Positions 41,061-52,200 are shown, numbered from the stretch's first letter. The stretch: 64,000 nucleotides of DNA from Lagopus muta (GCF_023343835.1 NC_064443.1:3162001-3226000); one strand, 5' to 3'. The notes: generated by a model not told the origin, from the letters alone. A program made the numbers and translations.

Positions 41061-42529
41061 TCACCAGCCCCAGCTGCTGCGCCGCGGGCAGGTGTCAGGC
41101 GTCTGGGGGCCATGGTGGCCGTAGAGGCCATGGGTGAGCACAGGGCAGGCGGCAGGGCTCTGCGGCTCCGGCTGCATGCAGTCCTGGCCAGCCCAGCCGT
41201 TGTAGCAGTGGCAGCGGAAGGGTGCCCAGGAGCCCACACCCAGGTGCAGCAGGATGCTCAGCTCCTGGGGCTGCCGCCGCACACAGCGCCCATGCCCGTG
41301 GCACTGCTCCAAGCTGCACGCCCGCGCGGCTGCTGTCACATTGGCCACATACGGCCCCAGGGTGGACACGAGGTAGTGGCGAAGGCTGCTGCAGCTCTCC
41401 TAGGGGGGAGGCAGCCATGAGGAGCGGCCCCACGGGGCACCCCGAGGCACCTCCTGAGCCTGTCAGTGTTCGGCTCCGGTGGGGTAGCGGTGGCCACACT
41501 CACAGCTGACTGGGAGTATGACATGTCGCCCCACAGCACCACTCCAGCCATCCCCAGTGCCGCGCTCTCCCCGATGGTGTGCTCCAGGTCAGCCTGCAAG
41601 GACAGGGGGCTGTGTGGCTGGGTGGACACGCCAGGACACCGAGCAGCACCCCCCGGCCTTACCGGCTCCAGGAAGCGGGGCGAGCGGCGGTAGGAGAGCC
41701 GTGAGTAGGCCACGACGGGCAGGCGGCCGGCGGCCAGGCGCAGAGCCTCGCTCAGCCGGTGGTGCACGTAGCGACGGCGCAGGCCGGGCGGCAGCAGCGG
41801 CGGCAGGTAGATGCTGGGGTATAGCGCGGCCGAGGCGGCCCACAGCCAGTGCAGGCGGTCGTTGCGCCGCACTTCGGCCGGCCGGCAGCGCCCCGTGTAG
41901 TTGGCCACCTTGGCCCAGTTGCCGTTGAAGCAGTCGGGGAAGCGGTAGAAGCCCCAGAGTCCCGCCGGGCGCAGGCTGCGACCCAGCAGCAGCGTCTGCT
42001 CCATCAGCGCCCGCGCTGCCCGCTCGAAGGCCCGCCGGGCCTGCCGCCACCCCCGGCCCCGCTTCTGCGCCCATCGCTGCGAGGCCAGCTGGTAGATGCG
42101 CTTTGGACCCCAGTTGCGGGCCCACAGCGGCCGCCACTCCTCCCAGTCCACCACAGCCAGGCCGCTGAACGTGGGGTGCAGGTGCAGCTGCACGTCGCCC
42201 GCAACCCGCGCCAGGTGGGCCCGGAGCGGTGCCTGCTGTGGGATGCCCCCGTTGTGCGGGACACCCTGCGGGGAGATGTAGGGGTACAGCCCAAACTTGT
42301 TCTTGTAGAAGATGGTGATGTTCTGCCCTGCAAAGCGGCCGCCCTGGTTCTCCACGATGCCGTAGTCGGCCAGGGGCAGCCCCACGCCAAAGCGGCGCTG
42401 GCAGCGGCCGCTGGGGATGTTCCAAAGCACGGCGAAGGGCTGCCCGCCTGCCAGGGCTGTGGGCACAGGGCTCTCCCCACCGGTGGTCCCCAGCACCAGC
42501 CAGGCCCACAGCGCCAGCACCGGCCCCAT
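41061..42529 (-). CDS. HYAL3: Hyaluronidase 3
   Basis: A glycoside hydrolase family 56 member; secreted or lysosomal hyaluronidases cut beta-1,4 bonds in hyaluronan, though mammalian HYAL3 has weak or disputed activity. Three coding exons: 42529-41663, 41593-41504 and 41399-41061. They sum to 1296 nt, giving 431 aa (human 417). Features: signal peptide about 1-18, WNIPSGRC near residue 36, the NITIFYKNK block, catalytic D128 and E130 in DWEEW, N-glycosylation at NYTGRC, LHWLWAAS.ALYPSIYLPP, GESAALGMAGVVLWGD, and a C-terminal EGF-like domain (CSLEQCHGHGRC to CHCYNGWAGQDC). YKN, SIYLPP and the lack of a GPI-type hydrophobic tail favour HYAL3 over HYAL1 and HYAL2. A splice acceptor at 42545 implies at least one upstream non-coding exon. 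NAA80 follows upstream on the same strand. Confidence 0.93.
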
Positions 42530-42544
42530 GCCCAGGGGCACTGC

Positions 42545-42990
42545 CTGTGGGGAGAGAGCAGCAGGTGGGTACCCAAAATCCCACAGAGCCCAGAGCCAAG
42601 TCCTGCCCGGCACCTCAGCGACCTTCCTGGCTCCCAGCCCGGTTCCGAGCAGGGGCACTGTGGCCACTTTGTCCCCGTTTGGTGGCTAGGTTGAGCCCCC
42701 AGGCCCGTCACGTATGGGTAAGGGGAGGAGGGCTGCATGCTGCTGCCCTGTGCCTGCCGCCAGCTGGGGATTAGGTGGCCGCATGACACAGCAAAGACAG
42801 CACTGATCCCTGCTCAGGGGCAGACGCTTCCCTGACCTTCCCACTCCCATTCTGGGGCCTCTCACAGCAGCAGCCAGGTTTGTGCCTGAGGCATGGCCAC
42901 CCTTTCCCTTGTCCCCATTCTCCTCTACCCCAGGTCTGGTTGTCAGAGCTGGCCCAGAAGAACAGCACCAGGCACTCTGCCCGCGCTCGC
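42545..42990. other. Spacer between NAA80 3' end and HYAL3
   Basis: About 445 bases. It must hold the upstream non-coding exon(s) of HYAL3, or the intron of a read-through transcript from NAA80, as known for the mammalian NAA80-HYAL3 pair. No coding sequence or repeat was recognised. Confidence 0.45.
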
Positions 42991-42991
42991 T

Positions 42992-42997
42992 TTTAAT
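42992..42997 (-). terminator. NAA80 polyadenylation signal ATTAAA
   Basis: TTTAAT on the given strand reads ATTAAA, the commonest variant signal, only 22 bases past the NAA80 stop. If used, the 3' UTR would be among the shortest possible; otherwise transcripts may run into HYAL3. Confidence 0.5.
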
Positions 42998-43018
42998 CAC
43001 CGGCTGTGCCCAGAGGCC

Positions 43019-43717
43019 TCAGATATCCTTCTTCATCCAGAAGATGGGCAGCCCCCTGGTATCACGGTGGGGGCTCTCCTGCAGGCTCTGCCCACCGTCC
43101 TCAGCTGGGCCTCCCCCTGCTCGGGATGAGGGTGGCAGAGGAGGTGGGGGGGGGACGGTGGGAGGTGGCAAGGGGGGCTGGGAGGCTGCAGGCACCACTG
43201 GGGTGGCAGCTGTGGGGCTGGGAGGTACAGCGAAGGCCCGCAGCGCCGCAGCAGGCATGGCAGGGCTGAGGAAGGGCACGATCTGCACCGGCTCAGCCGG
43301 GACGAAGCCCAGGTGGGCATAGAACTGCTGCTTGTCATGAGTGCTGAGGTGCAGGCAGCGGAAGCCACGGGTCCGGGCGTAACGCTCAGTGGCCTCCATC
43401 AGCTGCCGCCCGTAGCCTCTGCCCCGCAGTGCCCGTGCCACCACCACGCTCTCCACAAAGAGGCCATTAGGCTGCCCAGCCACACGCGACAGCCGGACGT
43501 GTCCCACCAGGCAACGGGGGCAGGCGGGCTCGGCAGGGGCTGGTGCCCGCAGCAGTGCCAGGCAGGTGGGGAAGGCGTCAGAGGAGCGCTGCAGAGCATG
43601 CAGCCGCAGCGCCCGGCTCTTGCCCCACTCCTCGGCCAGCAGCTCGGCACAGGCCTCCAGCAGCTCAGGGTGCTGATGCAGGGGCACCAGGCTGAGCTCC
43701 TCCGGCACGGGGCTCAT
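43019..43717 (-). CDS. NAA80: N-alpha-acetyltransferase 80 (actin N-acetyltransferase)
   Basis: NAA80 (NAT6, FUS2) acetylates the processed acidic N-terminus of actin in the cytosol. A single coding exon of 699 nt gives 232 aa, shorter than human because the human N-terminal extension is absent. GNAT fold motifs: VVVARALRGRGYGRQLM with the acetyl-CoA loop RGRGYG (about residues 98-103), and LHLSTHDKQQFYAHLGF. A long proline-rich segment follows (about residues 163-205), which in the family binds profilin, and the C-terminus ends GLPIFWMKKDI, nearly identical to the human end. The ATG at 43717 is preceded by a splice acceptor at about 43727, so a 5' UTR exon lies upstream, probably ending with the donor at 44112 in the CpG-rich block. 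It is packed against HYAL3, as in mammals. Confidence 0.95.
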   Translation of the reverse strand: MSPVPEELSLVPLHQHPELLEACAELLAEEWGKSRALRLHALQRSSDAFPTCLALLRAPAPAEPACPRCLVGHVRLSRVAGQPNGLFVESVVVARALRGRGYGRQLMEATERYARTRGFRCLHLSTHDKQQFYAHLGFVPAEPVQIVPFLSPAMPAAALRAFAVPPSPTAATPVVPAASQPPLPPPTVPPPPPLPPSSRAGGGPAEDGGQSLQESPHRDTRGLPIFWMKKDI

Positions 43718-43869
43718 TCTTCTCACTGCAGGGAGAGCGAGAAGTAATAGCTCAGCACCTGTGCTGCGATGTCACTACCATCACTCCAACGGGCACAGCA
43801 CAGTAGCAGCTTCCTGGCCAGCAAAGCGACAGCCGTGCCGTGCCGTGCCATGTGGCGCCGTCCCCTCCT

Positions 43870-44200
43870 TAGGCATTCGTTAAGCCTCACTCCCACTGCT
43901 GCCGCTCGAAGGCGAAGCCGCACTCAAAGAGGAACCCCGCTGCCAACGGCCCGTGGGGTTGAGCAACCCGCCCCGCACTCCCCGCTTTCCTCTCCGCTGC
44001 CCCGCGGCCGGTCCAGCCCGCACCGCGCGGCTCCGCACGGCACCGCCGCCGCCACCCCCCGGCGCCGCCCCGCGCTCCACCGCCCACCCGGCGCGGCCCG
44101 GCCCCGCCGCTCACCCTCTGCCGCTCCGTCCCGCGCGGGTCCGGTCCGCGCCCCGCCTATCGCTCCGCCCCGCGCACCGAGCGCACCCTTCCCGCACACA
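43870..44200 (-). promoter_or_regulatory. CpG-rich promoter of NAA80
   Basis: A CpG-dense block with CCGCCCC and CGGCGC words. A good donor (GCAGAGG then GTGAGC) at about 44112 on the NAA80 strand pairs with the acceptor before the coding exon, suggesting a non-coding exon 1 at about 44113-44150. No TATA box seen. Confidence 0.5.
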
Positions 44201-44258
44201 CAGCGCCCCCTGGTGGACGGAGGGCGCGCGCATAAAAAGTTCCCATCTAGTTCTGAGG

Positions 44259-44330
44259 GGGTCAGGGTTAGGGTGAGATTTAGGGTGAGTTTTAGTGTTA
44301 GGGTTGGGTTGGGGGCTAGGATTAGAGTGG
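44259..44330. repeat. Degenerate interstitial telomere-like repeat
   Basis: About 70 bases carry TTAGGG or one-base variants in register: GGGTTAGGGTGAG, TTTAGGGTGAG, GTGTTAGGGTTGGG and TAGGATTAG. It sits right behind the NAA80 promoter. Confidence 0.7.
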
Positions 44331-45987
44331 GCAGTGTGGAATGCATGCTCCTAGCAGCACGGGGAGCCCAAGGCACCATTCCCAGTTCCAGCTGTCCTTC
44401 TCCTGTGTTGCAGCCATCTTCACAGTGCTTTTAATCACACAAACCTCAAAAGGGGTTTCAGTTTTCCAGCCTGCCCTTGTGTGGTATGCAGTGTGCTGCC
44501 ATCACAGCCCGTAAGGGGAATGGTGAAGGGCCATGGGGACAGCAGCAGAGCAGAGGGGAGGATGAGCAGGGTGAGCTCATGGAAATGGCCGTCCCCCATC
44601 CACTTCCAAGCCGTTTTGTGCATCTTTCCACCAAAAGCAAAGTTCATCCCAGCCTCAGCTCCGCGGGCAGCACTCACAACAGAACCGGAGGGGCTATGGG
44701 CCAGGTGGCTTTGGTGCCACATCATGACTTCAGCAAACAGTCACAGAATAATCCTACCATCCCTCAGAGGGCTGGTTTTAGCTAAAAAAGAAAAAAATAA
44801 TAAAGCAACTTGCTTATTTATTAATTTATTTTATTTTATTTTGTGTGTGCGTGTGTGATAAGCAAAGGACTAACTCCTGTCTGAGCTTTTTCTCCACGGA
44901 GCAGGATTGCTCAGGGGCTGAAGCAATGGGGAGCTCTCAGCTGGAGCTGAGGGTCCAGGCAGGGAGTTCTCCTTCTCTTTCCTCCCTGGCTGTAGCAGAG
45001 AAGCACAGTTTTTATGTATGACACAGCCGTGGTGCTGTTCAAAGAAGACACAAAGGGAGTTGTGTGCCTGTTGGCGCCTCTCTTTCCTGAAGATGGCCAG
45101 CCTGAGGGTGGGAATCACTTGGCTTTGGGAGCACTGGGATATGTTCCCACCGCACTGCAAATGAAAATGACAAAGATGCAAAGGACAAATTAATGTATTA
45201 AAAGGTCTACCGTTTAATTCTGCAAGTCGTACGAGGGGTGGCTGAGGGAACTGGGAATCTTAAGCCTGGAGAACAGGTGGCTCAGAGGAACCGTCATTGT
45301 TCACTGCCAGGGGAGAAGCCCACCCCTCTCCTGCAGGAGCTCAGCAACACCAGGCCCTGCCCTCCACGGGGATGTGACCCCCCTCGGCTTGGTGTCCTTC
45401 TGCCTGCTCTCGACACCAGGGCACACCGCAGTGGTTCCTGCTGAGGGAGTTGCCTCGAAGGCCTGGACCTTTGTTGCCTGTGAGCGTCCACCACAGCGCC
45501 ATGAAGAAGGTGGGAACACACTGGGGGTGGAGGGGTGGGGGTGGCCTCATGTGGCTCCAGGGCTGTGGTCTCTGGCATGGGGAGCATTGCCAGCAGGCAG
45601 AGGGAGGCCATCCTTCCTGCCTGCTGCATGGCCAGCACTGGGGGCCCCTCATTCTGCACTGGTGGCAAAAGCCTCTGGCCAGGGTGCCCTCAGCCCCTGT
45701 GAGATGTGATGGCATCACAGAGGGTGGCATGGAATGGCCACTGTGACCCACGGGGTGCAGAACAGAGCCAAGGCTGCGAGGCTCAGGCCGAGCTCAGTGC
45801 GACTTGGTGAGGTGAGCAGGGAGGAAGGGGCTGCCTGAGGCTGCCCAGGGAGGAGGGTTCCCCAGCGCTCGGGGCCTGAGCTGAGAACTCAGCCTCGTCC
45901 CGCTTCTCCCTTAGGTTGTCACGCGGAGGAGAAAGCCTGGTTTTGCTGGGACAGACACTCTGCGAGTGCTTGCCGTTTGTGCACACG
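44331..45987. other. Spacer between NAA80 and PHF7-like gene
   Basis: Head-to-head spacer. It holds an AT-rich patch with TTATTTTATTTTATTTTG and a short GT run (44810-44860), a CR1 internal fragment near 45226-45300, and a block at about 45430-45560 that resembles intron 6 of the PHF7-like gene. The PHF7-like promoter must lie near its right end. No other gene was recognised. Confidence 0.5.
45226..45300 (+). repeat. CR1 internal fragment
   Basis: ACGAGGGGTGGCTGAGGGAACTGG followed by CTTAAGCCTGGAGAA matches the CR1 segment that encodes the end of ORF2 (compare 63375-63500 on the other strand). It is short and diverged, with no 3' tail seen. Confidence 0.55.
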
Positions 45988-48459
45988 ATGTCCGAGGGGA
46001 CGCAGGAGGCTGCTGGCTCAGCGGAGCCAGGTGAGAGCTAAGTACACTGCTGGGCCTGCAGTGTCCCTTCATCTCTACGGCCACCAGCCCTGCCCCTCAG
46101 CTGGCACGGCCGGCACACAGCAGCCCCTGGGACAGCCCCCAGGGCACCTGGCCATGCAAGCCACTCACTGCTGTTCCTCTCTCCTCTCCAGCATGCATGC
46201 TCTGTGGTCGGGCAGATGCTCAACCAGACATCTATGGGCGCCAAATTGTCGTGGATGGGATATATTTCCATGCATTTTGCTGGGTGAGTTTCCTCGTGGC
46301 TCCTTCCACCATCCTCCAAACGATGCCTCCTTTCTGCCATAACAAGATCATGTTCTTCTGCCATACAGATATTTTCCAACATCCACAAAAAAGGAGATGA
46401 TGAGAATAACTGCAGTCAACACCTCATACACACAGTGAGACAGGCAGAGCAGATGGTGAGTACCAGACTGGAACAGGGAGCTTGGTGCCAGGAGGGGCAT
46501 GGCGAGCTTAGCCTGGTCCAGGGAAAGCAATCCCAGCCCTTCCAGCCAGCCCCAAGAGAAATCCCTGCTCTTGCAGACCAGCCCTGTTCAGCAGGCAGCT
46601 CTGCAGAGTGCCACCCAGCCCTGCCCCCATCCCGTGCCCTGCACAGAGGTGCGGGGCCCGCTGCGTAGGCCCTGAGCCTGCAGCTGATGGGAAATGCTCT
46701 GCTCTTTACAGCTCTGCTTTGTTTGTGGCAAGAGGGGGGCCACCATCACCTGTGCAGAGATGGGCTGTGACCGCAGCTTCCATCTCCCCTGTGCCTCAGA
46801 GGGTGAATGCATCACCCAGTACTTTGAAGATTTCAGGTAAGGGTTGCCAGGCATCGCCTGCGAGCCTCCAACCCCTGCTGTCAGCACCAGCCAAAGACAC
46901 CTCACCATGACAACTCCCAGCAGCCTGACAGAGCCAGAGCCAAGGCCTGGGGCTCCTTCCTGTTCCTCTGCCCTCCTCACAGCACTTTTAATCTTGCCCA
47001 TCCCTCCCATCTATCTTCCCACAGGTCCTTCTGCAGGGAGCACATCCCACGGCATGCAGTGGAGGCAACACCAATGCAGGACACAACCTGCATCATCTGC
47101 ATGGACCCCGTGGGGGACAGTAGGTCTTACAGCACCATGGTGTGCCCAGCCTGCAGACATGCCTGGTTCCACCGGGCCTGCATCCAGGTAGGAGCCCTCT
47201 CCTTGCCTAGCAGGCACAGCAGGTGCTCAGCAGCACCAGACCCAGCTCACGCTCATATTGCTTATATTTCTGTTGCAGGGAATGGCTCTGAACACTGGGC
47301 TTCACTGCTTCCAGTGTCCTCTGTGCAGAGACTCAGACCTGTTTCTGATAGACATGCTCACCATGGGGATCCGAATCCCAAATAGGTTTGTATACTTCAG
47401 CTTGCTCTCAAGATGGGAATACACAAGAGCTGTGCCTGCTCAGGGATGGCCCCAGCAGGCCTGGCTCTTTGCTGCCTGTGAGCGTTGGCCTCAGCTTCAC
47501 AGAGAAACTGGACACATGGTTGGGGTGGAAAAGCAGGGATGGCCAAGGTCATCCTTTACTCCAGTGGGAGTGGGTGCTCATCACATTCCCTCCCTTCACT
47601 AACAGACAACCAGCGTGGGAGGACAGCGATGCCTACATGTCTCTTGGAGTTAGGCACCGGCGCTGTGATGCCAGTGATTGCCGTTACCCCGGTGGCAGGG
47701 AGCAGGCAGAGAGAGTGGGGTGAGTTACCTCAGCAGCCCTCTGGAGCTCGGCGTGGGATCGCAGCCTCACCACAGGCTGGGAGAGCACAGACTGGGCACC
47801 AGAGCTGTGCCGGGCGCTCCCTGGCTCAGCTCACTTTGTCCTCACGGCCACAACCCATTTGTTTCCCCAGGCCCTGGCAGCTGCTCCTCTGCAGCTCCTG
47901 TGCCGCACAAGGCACTCACCGGTGCTGCTCCAACTTGAGTCACAGCACAACCAGCTGGGAGTGCAGCGCCTGTGCTGGAGAGGGCACCGGTAAGAGGCAA
48001 ACGGCTGCGTGCAGCTGGGCTGGGGCCAGGCGAGGTTTTGCTCAAATCCCTTTCACCCTTGAGGAATGGGACCCTGTCCCACCGCAGGGCTGGAGATCTG
48101 TCCTGCTCACCTTCCTGTCTCCCCTTACAGCTTCCAGCACCAATTTGGACACTGCTGGCCCCAACACCATCAGCCAGCAGGGACTGGGGCCATCCCAAGG
48201 CCCCATAGGACAGGACAACAGCAGCTCCGGCACCACCAACCAACCAGATCATGATTCCCAGGTGCCTGAGCTGCTCTCCAGGCAGACACGGCGGGCCCGG
48301 ACTCGAAGCCGCTCGCCTCTGTACCATCGGGCTGCAGATAACAACAGACAGCCCCAAAGACGCCGCAGGAGCCGGTCCAGGCGGCGTGGGCCAGCCCGGG
48401 GGCGAAGCCGCTCCCGGCTTCCACGTGGGGCCCAGAACATCAACCACCGGCCCCACTGA
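45988..48459 (+). CDS. PHF7: PHF7/G2E3-like extended PHD and RING-type protein
   Basis: Nuclear ubiquitin-ligase/histone-reader family; mammalian PHF7 reads H3K4me and ubiquitinates histones in spermatids. Nine coding exons: 45988-46030, 46192-46283, 46369-46455, 46712-46836, 47025-47187, 47279-47385, 47606-47719, 47871-47989 and 48131-48459. They sum to 1179 nt, giving 392 aa. Order: a C2HC pre-finger (C16, C19, H41, C44), an extended PHD (LCFVCGKRGATITC to SFCREHI), a RING-like finger (CIICMDPV, CPACRHAWFHRACI, CFQCPLC), MLTMGIRIPNRQPAWE, nearly the human PHF7 segment, and a further cysteine-rich PHD-like module (CDASDC to WECSACAG). The last exon encodes a low-complexity tail ending in an RS/SR-rich basic stretch absent from human PHF7. 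It could be one of several avian PHF7-like paralogues. Confidence 0.85.
47430..47560 (+). repeat. Intronic block with a partial copy at 45430-45560
   Basis: In intron 6 of the PHF7-like gene. It shares CCTGGCTCTTTGCTGCCTG-like, GTGAGCG, CAGC..CAC, GAAACTGGACACA and GGGGTGGA words in the same order with a block 2.0 kb upstream, in the same orientation. By-eye identity is perhaps two thirds. Confidence 0.45.
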
Positions 48460-48521
48460 TGTTGCAGGAGCTGCTGCGTGCAAGCTCCAAGTGCTATCCA
48501 AAGTCATCCATAGTCCATCAC

Positions 48522-48527
48522 AATAAA
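48522..48527 (+). terminator. PHF7-like polyadenylation signal AATAAA
   Basis: AATAAA within CATCACAATAAAACAG, 63 bases after the stop codon, gives a short 3' UTR. Confidence 0.8.
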
Positions 48528-48949
48528 ACAGAATTCCATCATGCCACTGTCAGTTTTGTTCTTCTCTGCCTTTCCCGACTCAAGGCAGCCACGTCCTGCC
48601 TACCTGCACAGCCATCCTGGATCCAACGTCAGAATGCGATTCCCCACAGCCGGCCCCAGTGACGGGAGCAGCCGCGCACAAGCCCCCCGTGCTGCCCCCG
48701 GGCCCCAGCGGCCATCACAACGAAGCTGGGGCATCCCACGCGCCTTTCCCGGTTTCGCTCATCTCTGCCTTTCCCAAGGCAGGCGGCGTTGCGGGCTGGG
48801 ACCACGGGGCCGCCTTCCCTACTGGGCTTGGCGGCATCTTGCCCAGACCGCGGCCAAGACAGCTCTCTGGCGCCTGATAGCTGGACTGCCATCATCTAAC
48901 CAAATACTCGAAACATCATTGACCTTTCATTAGTAACCTTCGGCAGCTC

Positions 48950-49260
48950 CTATCACACGGCAAACCCCCCGCCGTCCCCGATGCGAAACAGCCCCGCCGG
49001 CTGCCGAGTCAGTCCCGCCCTGCGAGGGGCGGGCAGGCGGCGTGACGCGGCTGGCGTGGGGCGAGCGTGCGGCGGCGATGAGCATGGGGTGAGCGGGGCT
49101 GGGGGCCGCGGGGGCTGCGGGGGGCGGCGCGGGGCCTGCGGGCGGCGTGGGGTTGCGCGGAGCGCTCGGGAGGACGGGGCGCGGGGCTCTGCGGGGCGCT
49201 GCTCCGTCCTCTCGGGCTGCGTGCCGCGTTCGGTTCGTTCCTGCCGCGTGTGTAGCTGAA
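48950..49260 (+). promoter_or_regulatory. CpG-rich promoter of SHISA5
   Basis: A CpG-dense block surrounds the first coding exon (ATG at 49078) and extends into intron 1. No TATA box evident. The 48530-48950 spacer to the PHF7-like gene shows no further gene. Confidence 0.55.
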
Positions 49261-52200
49261 ATGAGGCTTGGGGGGGAGTGGGGGGGGAGAGGAAGGGGGA
49301 GAAAAAAAAAGCAAATCGGCTTCCCATCTTCGGCCTGCGGGATTGGGTGTGTTGGAGGAAGGAAAGAGAGGAAGATTCTGGGAGGTCTGTGTTTTCCCGT
49401 ACGGACGAGCTTTTAAGAAGCAGGAAGACCACCGAGCAAACCGAACCAGCCCTTCGCTTTTGGGGATTTGTTAGAGGGATCCGCGTTTTTGAATGACAAA
49501 ACACGGGAAGCGGAGCTGAGGTGCCGTAATGGGATTTTTTGCCCGCCTTGCATTGCCTGAAAAGAGAGTCGTTATGGGTTCGCCTTGAGAAAATGGGCCG
49601 GTGGGACTCGATCGAGCTGCTGCTTTCTTTCAGTTGCCTCGCGGCTTTGCAGTACCGGTGCGTTGTGCAGAGCGCACCGAGCTCAGCACCGAGCCTCTCC
49701 TCGGTTATGCCGCTTTCATTAAAAATAAAAATAGTTCCACATTCGCAGTAATACTGCTTTTGGAAAACCACCCTGAGGGTGATTGCAGAGGGAAACCGCA
49801 TCCCCCGTGACTCATGGCGTTGGGTTCCATGAGCGAAGGGGTTTCCACATCAGGAATGGAGCCCGGGAGCGCTTCCTGTGCCCTTCCCGCAGTCACTGGA
49901 AGCTTTCCCGTCTGTTTCACACCGCCCAGTGTGTCTTCTTACGTAAGAAGCGAGCTGTGTCCCTCTGGAGTTGTCTCCGGTTCCTGCCGGTGAGGTGCGC
50001 TCCACCCTGCAGCTCCGTGCCGGGTTCTCTTAAACACAACTTGCTTCCCAGTGACGGGGTTTGTTTAATGCTTCGCTGTGCAGAAGGGCTGATGTCAGCC
50101 GAGACGTCCCTTTGTGTCCCCAGCGGGATGGGCACGGCTCACTCCTTCGGCGGTTTAAGCAGGAGGGGAGATGACAGGAAGCAGCTTGGGCATCCTGTGC
50201 AAATACCAGCTTGGACACTGCCCTTCAGAGGAGGGGGGAGGGGGAAGGATTGTTTCCACACGATACCGCCTTAAGGCTCAGAAAGCATTTAGTTCCTCAT
50301 TTTTGCACCGCCTCTGTTCCTACTCAAGTTACTGCTCCGGCTATCGCTCATAGATCGGGCTTTATCAGCGCCTTCCAGCTCTGGGAGGGTTTGGCACAGC
50401 CGCACGGGCTCCTTACGGGGCCGGGCCAGGTGCGCTGTCTCCTGGCGGCTGGGCGGACCTGCGGCAGTGATGCTCTGATCCTGCGGCAGTGTGCGAGGGC
50501 CTGGCTGTGTCGGCTGGCAGCGCAGCCTTCCCGTGTCCTGTCCAGCTGGGAGTTCTCATCCGCTCGTCCTCTTGCTCTTTTTACAGTGCTTATTCGGAGG
50601 TCTTTGGGAAACTCCGGTAAAGCATCAGTTGTCAGTAGGTTTCTTTTCATTGCTGTCCTTCGGTGGTAACTTCCTTCGGTGTTTAATGCTGAGCTCCAGG
50701 TAGCGCTGAGGCAGGAGGGCACGGCGCTCTGGCAGCTCGGTGCAGTCCCAAACACAAGCGTGTAACATCCTGCAGTCACCTTGTGGTTGTTTATTGAGGC
50801 AATAAATAGCATTCCTTGGCAGTGCCGTAATGACATACTTTCAAGTGCTTGGAAGCACTGTGCTTCCCACAGGACTGCACTTAAAAGCAGATTAAGCATT
50901 TTGCACAGACAAGTCAGCGTTAACTTGGATTCGTATGCTTTCTGTCGTTGGTTAATTCTTAAAGATTAAAGTGCAGCCATTAAATTTGTTAAATCTGCCA
51001 CTTCTTCCACACACACAGAATGCCCATATGCCATCTTTACAACCCCCACTGTTAGTGAATACACTGACGGTGTTTCACTTTCTATTCCTTTTCAACTGGA
51101 TTAGCATTAGCACAGTGTTTGGGTAGGTAACGAGGCAGGGTGTTTCAGAACATCTCTGTCAGAGGCACAGAGGCAAATATTGTAGTTGGCACAGCTGATA
51201 ATCAGTCATTCTAAACCAAAACGCAAACGAGATTACCGTTGTGCGCAGTTAATTGCATTCTGTTCCTAAATGAATTACTGCCTTGAAATTACAGCTGATG
51301 GTGTAACGGATACAGTGATGCCTGAGGAAAGGCTGTGCATCCTTCTGCGATGAGAAAAGGGAGCAGCAGCCTTCTGGGAAGCCTCAGTCAGCAGGGACAG
51401 GACACTAGGACATTCTCATGGGGTTGTGCTTGCTCCCGATCTGTGTGCTGCCTTGCAACGTGGTTCTTCTCTGGAACTGAGAAAATCCACGTTCTTCTGC
51501 CCACCCTTGTTTGAAATGACAGCCTGCTAAGCATCCCAAAAACTCAGCAGTTCTAACTGTGGAAGATGCAATTATGCTAATATGCTGTCTCTCAATTTAG
51601 ATGTTTTTAACCATATGCATCCTCTGTAGGCATGGTAAAAAATACAGCAACGCTGTGCTGTACTGTTTTTCTCCTCCCTGCAGAGCCCTTTCCATATGGC
51701 TTGCATTCAGACACAGCTTATCTCAGCAAGAGACTGTCAGAGCAAACACAGGTGGGGTAGCCCTCAGACAGGGAGGGGTTCTGCAGCTCCAGACCAGAGG
51801 AAGGCTGAAGAAGCAGTTCCTTGTATGGACTCATTAATGGATCTCATGTAGACTTTGCTCCAGTCCCAACAGTGTGCTTCCATCTTTTGTAACGGGGATG
51901 ACATGATTCATGTGTCCATTCCCCACCAGAGCTGCGTTCTGTGGTTAGGGAAGCCAGTGGGTGTAACCCAGGTTGAACTTCCTCTGATGGCGGTTTCAGG
52001 GTGTTTGGCAAGTCAAACATCAAGCTGCAGTGTGTTTATGGTCTGTAGGAGCAGGGATTTCATACAGCTTACGGGCACTTTGGTGCTGAAGGTGGGTGGG
52101 TTTGCTTGCAGCAGTGTTGACCCTGCTGGAACACAATGGCACTTCAGCCAGCAGACCTGGGCAAAAATGCATTCATGGCAGCAGCTCGTGCTACAGTGAC

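Noticed and set aside
41061-42529. HYAL1 or HYAL2 instead of HYAL3
   Set aside because: There is no C-terminal hydrophobic GPI-type tail as in HYAL2; TIFYKN, SIYLPP and adjacency to NAA80 all favour HYAL3.
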